Positions 46,523 through 52,676 of a stretch of 52,676 nt of DNA are shown piece after piece (within the stretch, counting starts at the first letter, position 1; every line of letters begins with the position of its first letter). A program made the position numbers and the translations under genes. The stretch comes from Thermoanaerobaculia bacterium (GTDB lineage Bacteria > Acidobacteriota > Thermoanaerobaculia > Multivoradales > JAIOJS01): the NCBI GenBank assembly GCA_030429235.1, contig JAUIDB010000007.1, forward strand, positions 1-52,676. The letters run 5' to 3'. The notes under the pieces were generated by a model that worked only from the letters and a program-made list of their open reading frames with translations, was not told where the DNA came from and made no database searches.

Positions 46523-47245
46523 ATGTTTGGAATAGGTGGCCGAGAAGGCTCGTCTCGGATTCTGCGCAATGCGCAGAAGGTGGCAGCAGTTCTGTGGGTC
46601 ATGGCGGCTGTAGGGACTGCTCCGACCTGGGCGATGCCCAACCCAAATCAGCGTGTAGCCCCCTCCATTGCGTTCGAAGAGACGGTGGTCGTTGTCACCG
46701 TGACCCCTGGGGCGCAGATTGCGTGGACCAGTTTTGCCCGCGAGTTCGAGGATCGGATCCTCTACCGTGTTACGCGCACAGATATCTCGATCGACGAGGA
46801 CAGTGACGGGATCATCACTCTGGATCTCGAGGGTCCGGTGCCGGTCCAGTCGGTCTGGTTCGCGGCGGACCTACGTACCAGCGAGTTCGATGTGGCGATC
46901 CCTGAAGGCTCACCGGCTGAGTTGGTGGACTTCCCAGTCGGGGCCGTAAGGCCCGGGCCAGTGCTCGATGACTTTCTGTCCGAGCAGGTTGGTGTGGAGG
47001 TCCTGCTGGTTCGGGCCAGGAAGGGTGCTTGGAGTCTGCGGGTCGAGGACGGTCGTGAGGGGGACGCAGATGGAATCCGGAACGGTTCGGTGCGAGCCCT
47101 GGTCGAGCTACTCGAGCCGGTCGGCGATAGCCCTGAGCTCCATCCGGCGTTGTTCAAGCCGACTGATGTACTGGTGGTGATCGATCGAGCGACGCTCGCG
47201 ATCGCCGCATCGAGCGTCAAGGACGCTCATCGTGGTGACTCTTAG
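46523..47245 (+). CDS. Secreted protein upstream of the RHS gene, function unknown
   Basis: 240 residues from ATG 46523, after GGAGGAG at 46510-46516. Residues 1-37 are a long signal peptide with a basic n-region (cleaved near PTWAMP). The mature part is probably all-beta: VVVVTVTPGAQIAWTSFAREF, SDGIITLDLEGPVPVQSVWFAADL, then an acidic segment EDGREGDADGI. I do not recognise a family. It ends 56 bases before the RHS start and is likely in the same transcript, so a role as chaperone, anchor or partner of the RHS protein is plausible but only inferred from position. Confidence 0.8.
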   Translation: MFGIGGREGSSRILRNAQKVAAVLWVMAAVGTAPTWAMPNPNQRVAPSIAFEETVVVVTVTPGAQIAWTSFAREFEDRILYRVTRTDISIDEDSDGIITLDLEGPVPVQSVWFAADLRTSEFDVAIPEGSPAELVDFPVGAVRPGPVLDDFLSEQVGVEVLLVRARKGAWSLRVEDGREGDADGIRNGSVRALVELLEPVGDSPELHPALFKPTDVLVVIDRATLAIAASSVKDAHRGDS

Positions 47246-47301
47246 GGGCGGGATCGTCGGAATCCGACCCGCCACGTCTTAGGGAATTGAGGAGAGAAGA
47301 A

Positions 47302-50300
47302 GTGAGAAAAGAGAACAAGACTCTTGGTGCTAGTTCGTGCCGCCTGCGCCACGGCCTGGCGGCCCTTGCCATCGTGGCGGCCCTACCGGCTGCGTTGATC
47401 GCCGATCCACACCCGAACCGCCAGCGCGGCGCGGCTGGGATCTCGATGGGTCAGTTCGACTCCGTCAGCGCCTTCAACGGTAACCTCTCGATGACGATTC
47501 CTATCGGGAACGCGTATCACATCAACGATGGGCTCAGCTATCAGCTTGCGCTGCGCTACAACTCCAACATCTGGGAGTTCAGTGGATCGTCTTCGTCTTT
47601 TACGGAGTCTGGAGGCTACGGTCGGCAGGCAGCGGGCTCGAACACCCTTACCGCAACTCCGGTGGCTAATTCCAACGCCGGTCTGGGTTGGAGTCTGCAC
47701 CTAGGGCGACTGCTCCACCCCAACCATCCGGACAACACCACCAGCAGCTGGCTCTACGTCACTCCCAGCGGCGCCGAGCGCATCTTCTATCCGCGCCTCC
47801 ACCCCGAGTACAACGCGACGCCTGGCGTCCGGTATACCCGGGACGGCAGCTACCTTCGGATGAAGGAGGGAATCTTCGGAGCCGATCACACGATCGAGTT
47901 TCCCGATGGCACGATCCATAGCTTCGAGAACACAACCCAGAACCCCAAGGCCGGTTACTTGACCCGGATGGAGGACCGACTCGGAAACGCTTTGACCGTG
48001 GCGCTGTTGAGCAATCGGTGGGAACTCTCGGACGGCCATCGGACCCACAGGGTCTACTTTGCTGAGAACGATTACTCGTACGGCAAGGTGACGCAAGTCC
48101 AGCTGGCGGCTTTCGGTTCCGCTACCGCCACCTACGACTTCAACTACTCGTTGGAGACCATCGCCGACCCCTGTGACTCCGGGGGAGGCATCATCGTGGG
48201 TCAGGTACACGATCTGCTCACCTCAGTCGATATGCCACACGGTTTGTCCTACGCGATGCCGTCCTCGGACTACCACCTCGACGACTCCGGGGGCTGCCGT
48301 CTTCCGGGCAAGATCAAGGGCATCACTTTGCCCAATCTGGGGCGAATCGAATGGACCTACGGAGACTATGAATTCCCCGGGAACGATCCTTCGTGGAGGA
48401 AGACGACCGCCGGTGTGGTTTCGAGGAAGCTGATCGAGGCCAATGGAACGGTGGTCGGCACGTGGAACTACTCTCCCAACTACTCCGGAAACGAGTTCGT
48501 TAACACGATCACCTCTCCGAGCCCTGGTGGAATCAGTAAACACTACTTCTCGGTGGCCCGGGAGGACTCGGGGCTTTGGACGGCAGCCGAGTACGGATTG
48601 CCCGTGACCAAGAACACGTCGAGTGGTTCGGGTTGGCTGTCGCGTGAAGTGTTGACCAATGGCGGAACGCTCCGCAGACAGATGTATCTCGCATTTGATG
48701 TGGATCCACCGGCCAATGGTCCCGGAGGTAGCCCGCTGCCACTTCTAGACGAGGTGAATGCCAACCGCCGAGTGAAGTTTTCGCGCACGCGGTATTCCGA
48801 CGATTCCAACTACTACGCCGACGTCACCTACAGCGAGTGGGACGGTCTGGGCCATCATCGGGTCGCAACCACGGGGGGCAACTTCCCTTCGGGAGGCAAT
48901 GTCCGGACGGTGACCACCAACTACAACCCAGGTCAGGGTACCTATCCGTCCACCGGTTGGACCATGGTTGGGGCTTCTCAGGTCTGGCTGCTGAACGACT
49001 ATGACTCTAGGGAGGTCTCGGAGGCGGGGTTCACGGCTCGTTCGGAGTTCTGCTTTCATCAGTCGACCGGCTTCTTGGAACGGGTGCGGGTTCTCGAGAA
49101 CCTGTCTCAAGGTAGCGATGATCTCGTAACAGAGTATGCCCGAACAGCGTCTGGGACCAACGTGACCTTGCTCCAGAAGCACTTCGGTGGCGATACGAAC
49201 GCCGCCGAGGAGGGCGGTTGCTCGACATCGATGGGCGACTCGCCTGTGTATCAGTCCGAGACAACTTTCGTGGATGGTGGCCTACAGAAGCTCCGGCGGC
49301 GGAAGAAGAGCGGTTCCAGCACGGTCTGGTACAACGCCGTGGTCAACGTAGTGGACCCGAATACGGGCTTGCCCTCCAGGACCACCGACACGGCCGGTGA
49401 CTACATCGACTATGGCTATGATCTTCTGGGGCGCCTGGTGTCTGAGGACCCAGCCGAGGACGGCGCCATCGTCCACACCTGGACTGCGGCTACCAGTGCC
49501 TCGAGCCGAACCCGCGTGGTGAGCAAGTTCCTTGCAGAGTCCGGCGGGGGCGAGCTGGCTAGGACCCGTACCGAGTTCGACTCGTTCGGGAGGCTCCTGG
49601 TCGAGAAGCGACTCATGCCAGGCGGCGGCTTCCCAGCACGGTGGTATGGGTACGACGCGGTCGGCAATCTGGCCCACGTCTCGGTCTGGGGTGATTCGTC
49701 CGAGAAGACGACCTACTCGAACTACGATCCGTTCGGCCGGCCTGGGACCGTCAGTTCTCCCGACGGGTCGACCATCTCGTTGAACTACCTGGGCGCTCGT
49801 CGCACCCAGCGCACCTCCAAGGTATTCAACGGGTCTACCGAGGTGAACTCGACCACGACCGAGATTCGCGACCGCCAAGGACGCCTGAAGTCGGTACAGG
49901 AACCGTCGGGAGCCGGAGGATCCCAACGCACGACGAGCTACGCCTACGACGTGGGCGGAAGGCTCAAGAGCGTTTCAGGCGGTGGCCAGTGGCGGACGTT
50001 CAACTACGACAATCGAGGCTTCCTCCAGTATGAGCGGCACCCCGAAATCGGCCCTAGCGGTGAGGGCTATACGAACTACTGCAACTACGACGCTCTCGGC
50101 AACTTCGGGAAGAGTCTCAATGGGGCGGGCACCGCGGGATCGTGTCAGTCCACTGCGACGGCGCAGAGCCTGGGTTACGTTTACGATGCAGATGGGTTGC
50201 TCTTGGAGATCAAAGAGGGCGACGGGCCATTCCCAGCGACGTTGACCAAGTACATCTACGACAACTACCGTCGGGTCGAACAGGCCAGTCGCTTTCAAGT

Positions 50301-52287
50301 CTTCGAAGTCGAAGACGGAAACTCTGTTCCGAGTGAAGTCGAGGTCCGTGAGTACTACCAGTACCTCGGCGACCAGGGGCGCGTTTCGCATCGAAGCACC
50401 CAGATTCGCGTTGATGGTACGCTCAACTGGACCTTCAACCAGGGCTGGGGTTACGACGATCTAGGCAACGTCCTAACCAACAGCTATCCCGACTGCACGA
50501 CCTGTGCTGACCCCGCTCGGGTCATCACCAATCAGTACTCGAACGGCTGGTTGACCGGGGTTCAGGAGTCAGGGCCTGTACTCTCGATTAGCTACCACCC
50601 GAGTGGGATGGTTCACGAAGTAGGTCACATTGGTGGTGTCAAGCAGATCTACGAAGCGGACCCCGATGGGCTCGGGCGCCCCGAGTTGATCCGCAAGGCA
50701 GGCCCGGGCACAGCGAGCTGGGACACGGGCGACTACCTCTACGATGGCTCAGGCAACATCAAGCAGATCGGTGGTTCCGGTGGCTTGTCTACCTTTTCGT
50801 ACGATCTGGTCGGTCGGCTGACCTCGTCCCAGGTCTATAGCGGTCGCGTGGCTAACGAGCCCGGCGCCACCACGAGTTCGCAGAGCTTCTCGTACGACCG
50901 GTTCGGCAACATGACGGCGCTGACCCCGGGATACTCGGTACCGGTCGACGATGACACCAATCGCATGACCGGGGCCGGAATCGCCTACGACGCAGCGGGC
51001 AACGTCACTGAATGGGGAGGCTGGGAGTACGAGTACGACCTCCTGGGGAATATGACCCACCGGAAGACTGGCTCAGGGGTCGACCGCAAGGACTGGTTCC
51101 ATGCCTATACCGCCGACGGGGAGAGGATTCTTACCTACTACCGAGATGATCTCGATGTGGTTGGTAGCGCTCCTCTCTACCAGAACCACCAGCAGTACTT
51201 CACGCTGCGTGATCTCGACGGAAAGGTACTTCGTAGTTGGGCCGGGTTCGACTTCGAGCAGGACTACGTCTACCGGGACGGGACTCTCCTGGCTATTCTC
51301 TACCCCGAATCGACCAGCCACGTCTTCCCGGACCATCTCGGAACCCCGCGGCTGATCACCGATAGTGCGGGCAACGAACTGGCCTTTCACGTCTACCGGC
51401 CGTACGGCGAAGAACTGAGTGTGCTCGGGCAGGACGCGGAGCGGATGAAGTTCACGGGGCACGAGCGGGACATGGGATCGAATCTGACGTCAGGTCAGGA
51501 TGATCTCGACTACATGCATGCCAGGCACTACAACATGATGGTGGGGAGGTTTCTGCAGCCGGATCCGGTTCTCGGAGTCCCGGAAGCCCCTCAGTCTTGG
51601 AATCTCTACAGCTATGTCCGCGGCAACCCACTTGCCTACACTGACCCGACAGGTGAGAATGTCTACTCGATCTTCACAGCCTGGGGCCTATTGCCACAGG
51701 GGCTCGACGGTTTTTGGGGTGGAATAACGACGTTCGCTAGCGTCAACGGAGATTCTGGTCGGCCAAACAACAGCTTTGCTTACCAACTCTACCTAAGCAC
51801 GATCGGCGGAGTTAATTCTTTTGGGTCCAATCTTGTCTTAGGCTACGGTCGGGTCGAGCGGTCTGAACCTGCGTATCAGTTTGGCCAAGGGGTAGGCGAC
51901 CTATTCTCCTTCTTCGCTGGAGCCTACGAGACTGCCCTGGGACTAAGCACTGCAAGTAGCGGACTTGCGATTGCCGCGACAGGTGTTGGCGCTGCGCCTG
52001 GCTTGGCAATTGCGGCTGGAGGAGCAGCAGCCGCAACTCACGGTGTAGGTGTTGCTACCTCAGGTGCAGTCCACTTTATGGACGGCGTATCTGGAGGCGG
52101 CAAGAACGGTAGAAAGCTGAGGCGAGGAGCTAAGGAGCGTATCAACTCCCAGATCGACGCTTTGAAGGCTGAGATGGCGAAGGCGCCTACCAAAGCCGAA
52201 CGGAAGGCAAAACAGAAACAGATCGACCATCTACGTAACCAGCTATCTAAGTCGGAACCACATGGCCGGGCGAGCCGCCGGCACTGA
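47302..52287 (+). CDS. RHS-repeat protein with core domain and variable C-terminal tail
   Basis: 1661 residues from GTG 47302, seven bases after AGGAG; TTG 47287 lies within that site and is less likely. A signal peptide (about 14-34) suggests Sec export. Many YD/RHS repeats follow (for example YDLLGRLVSEDPAEDG, YDPFGRPGTVSSPDGS, YDAAGNVTEWGGWEY), then VFPDHLGTPRLITDSAG and the RHS core end GRFLQPDPVLG ... NPLAYTDPTGEN at residues 1448-1453. The 208-residue tail has a Gly/Ala-rich hydrophobic part and a basic coiled region ending HGRASRRH. Tails of this kind are often toxins, but I see no known nuclease or other catalytic motif. Base composition drops in the tail, as in exchanged RHS tips. 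Confidence 0.92.
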   Translation: MRKENKTLGASSCRLRHGLAALAIVAALPAALIADPHPNRQRGAAGISMGQFDSVSAFNGNLSMTIPIGNAYHINDGLSYQLALRYNSNIWEFSGSSSSFTESGGYGRQAAGSNTLTATPVANSNAGLGWSLHLGRLLHPNHPDNTTSSWLYVTPSGAERIFYPRLHPEYNATPGVRYTRDGSYLRMKEGIFGADHTIEFPDGTIHSFENTTQNPKAGYLTRMEDRLGNALTVALLSNRWELSDGHRTHRVYFAENDYSYGKVTQVQLAAFGSATATYDFNYSLETIADPCDSGGGIIVGQVHDLLTSVDMPHGLSYAMPSSDYHLDDSGGCRLPGKIKGITLPNLGRIEWTYGDYEFPGNDPSWRKTTAGVVSRKLIEANGTVVGTWNYSPNYSGNEFVNTITSPSPGGISKHYFSVAREDSGLWTAAEYGLPVTKNTSSGSGWLSREVLTNGGTLRRQMYLAFDVDPPANGPGGSPLPLLDEVNANRRVKFSRTRYSDDSNYYADVTYSEWDGLGHHRVATTGGNFPSGGNVRTVTTNYNPGQGTYPSTGWTMVGASQVWLLNDYDSREVSEAGFTARSEFCFHQSTGFLERVRVLENLSQGSDDLVTEYARTASGTNVTLLQKHFGGDTNAAEEGGCSTSMGDSPVYQSETTFVDGGLQKLRRRKKSGSSTVWYNAVVNVVDPNTGLPSRTTDTAGDYIDYGYDLLGRLVSEDPAEDGAIVHTWTAATSASSRTRVVSKFLAESGGGELARTRTEFDSFGRLLVEKRLMPGGGFPARWYGYDAVGNLAHVSVWGDSSEKTTYSNYDPFGRPGTVSSPDGSTISLNYLGARRTQRTSKVFNGSTEVNSTTTEIRDRQGRLKSVQEPSGAGGSQRTTSYAYDVGGRLKSVSGGGQWRTFNYDNRGFLQYERHPEIGPSGEGYTNYCNYDALGNFGKSLNGAGTAGSCQSTATAQSLGYVYDADGLLLEIKEGDGPFPATLTKYIYDNYRRVEQASRFQVFEVEDGNSVPSEVEVREYYQYLGDQGRVSHRSTQIRVDGTLNWTFNQGWGYDDLGNVLTNSYPDCTTCADPARVITNQYSNGWLTGVQESGPVLSISYHPSGMVHEVGHIGGVKQIYEADPDGLGRPELIRKAGPGTASWDTGDYLYDGSGNIKQIGGSGGLSTFSYDLVGRLTSSQVYSGRVANEPGATTSSQSFSYDRFGNMTALTPGYSVPVDDDTNRMTGAGIAYDAAGNVTEWGGWEYEYDLLGNMTHRKTGSGVDRKDWFHAYTADGERILTYYRDDLDVVGSAPLYQNHQQYFTLRDLDGKVLRSWAGFDFEQDYVYRDGTLLAILYPESTSHVFPDHLGTPRLITDSAGNELAFHVYRPYGEELSVLGQDAERMKFTGHERDMGSNLTSGQDDLDYMHARHYNMMVGRFLQPDPVLGVPEAPQSWNLYSYVRGNPLAYTDPTGENVYSIFTAWGLLPQGLDGFWGGITTFASVNGDSGRPNNSFAYQLYLSTIGGVNSFGSNLVLGYGRVERSEPAYQFGQGVGDLFSFFAGAYETALGLSTASSGLAIAATGVGAAPGLAIAAGGAAAATHGVGVATSGAVHFMDGVSGGGKNGRKLRRGAKERINSQIDALKAEMAKAPTKAERKAKQKQIDHLRNQLSKSEPHGRASRRH

Positions 52288-52299
52288 GAGACAGTCGTT

Positions 52300-52676
52300 G
52301 TGACCAAGCAGAGCAAAATGCGAGATTGGGAGATAGTTCCACTAGTTGGGCTCGGTTCTCTGACCTTTGGACTGCAGAAGGCAGAGTTGGAGCAGATTGT
52401 CGGCCCAGCTGAGGGGAGGCAGGAGTACGAAGACGGGGTTGTGCACCTCCGATACTGGGCTTCCGGTGTTACACTTTTTCTTGCTCCCTCTGATGAGGCA
52501 GAGGACAAGCTGGTTCTTGACGGCATCGAAGTCGACTCAAAGTGCAGCTGCCATCTCCTCGGCGTCCGGCCCTTTGATCTTGACCAGGAGTCAATTGCGA
52601 CCTGGTTGCAATCTGAGTGGAAGATTGCGCCGCAACTCAAGACTGACTTTGGTGAATGGCGGCGCCTGGAGTTTGG
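52300..52676 (+). CDS. Candidate RHS immunity protein, C-terminus outside the window
   Basis: From GTG 52300, 13 bases after the RHS stop, an open frame runs off the right edge (125 codons plus two bases). The product begins with a polar stretch, then LVGLGSLTFGLQKAELEQIVGPAEGR, and continues DGVVHLRYWASGVTLFLAPS and a DGIEVDSKCSCHLLGVRPFDL segment. It is a small soluble alpha/beta protein with no signal peptide. The GxLTFGxxKxExxxxxGPxE opening resembles small proteins often encoded just downstream of polymorphic toxins. Immediate position after the RHS tail and lower GC content support an immunity role; this is inference. Confidence 0.65.
   Translation, partial: MTKQSKMRDWEIVPLVGLGSLTFGLQKAELEQIVGPAEGRQEYEDGVVHLRYWASGVTLFLAPSDEAEDKLVLDGIEVDSKCSCHLLGVRPFDLDQESIATWLQSEWKIAPQLKTDFGEWRRLEF

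Noticed and set aside
52038-52640. 200-residue open frame on the minus strand at the right end
   Set aside because: It runs through the RHS tail and opposite the better-supported plus-strand gene at 52300; no motif and no ribosome binding site.

Overview
The window is high-GC DNA (lower only at its far right end) with densely packed genes, many 4-base start/stop overlaps, and GTG or TTG starts. The content points to an acidobacterium, most likely of the Thermoanaerobaculia type. The markers are two secreted proteins of the VWFA-related acidobacterial family, two Oar-like TonB receptors with an N-terminal carboxypeptidase-regulatory domain, three CRTAC1 (FG-GAP/UnbV) lipoproteins with TPR partners, and a bacillithiol operon. 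The phylum is inferred from gene families; no rRNA gene is present.

Layout. 1-96: start of tsaD (minus). 219-3693: gap-pgk-tpiA-secG. 3753-3840: tRNA-Leu(GAG), followed by a DUF971 gene and a secreted cyclophilin. 4803-6163: minus-strand yidD, a DUF2752 gene and a DUF4870 gene, separated by a small cluster of direct and inverted repeats. 6242-11092: a minus-strand operon of methyltransferase, bshC, bshB1, bshA and yigZ, which holds all three dedicated bacillithiol enzymes. 11214-14192: a P-loop NTPase and a minus-strand signalling operon of Ser/Thr kinase, FHA protein and PilZ protein. 14277-19036: a DUF885 peptidase-like protein fused to a YCII domain, a methyltransferase, a SelD-type FAD oxidoreductase and a rhodanese lipoprotein.

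19097-37404 is the most distinctive region. It holds three modules in which a Ca-loop-rich CRTAC1 lipoprotein gene overlaps a TPR gene by 4 bases, interleaved with two closely related TonB-dependent receptors. Both receptors carry a perfect EF-hand-like loop at the equivalent place. I read this as a set of duplicated, calcium-themed outer-membrane uptake or surface modules; the substrate is unknown. 37777-44641 continues the envelope theme with two VWFA-related proteins, a Cys-rich PDZ protein and a pentaheme c-type cytochrome.

44744-46181 is a tandem array of 440-442 bp units (three full, one partial) that looks non-coding and carries conserved hairpins. It sits upstream of an RHS locus: a small secreted protein, a 1661-residue RHS-core protein with a variable-looking C-terminal tail, and a truncated downstream gene that is a good candidate for the cognate immunity protein.
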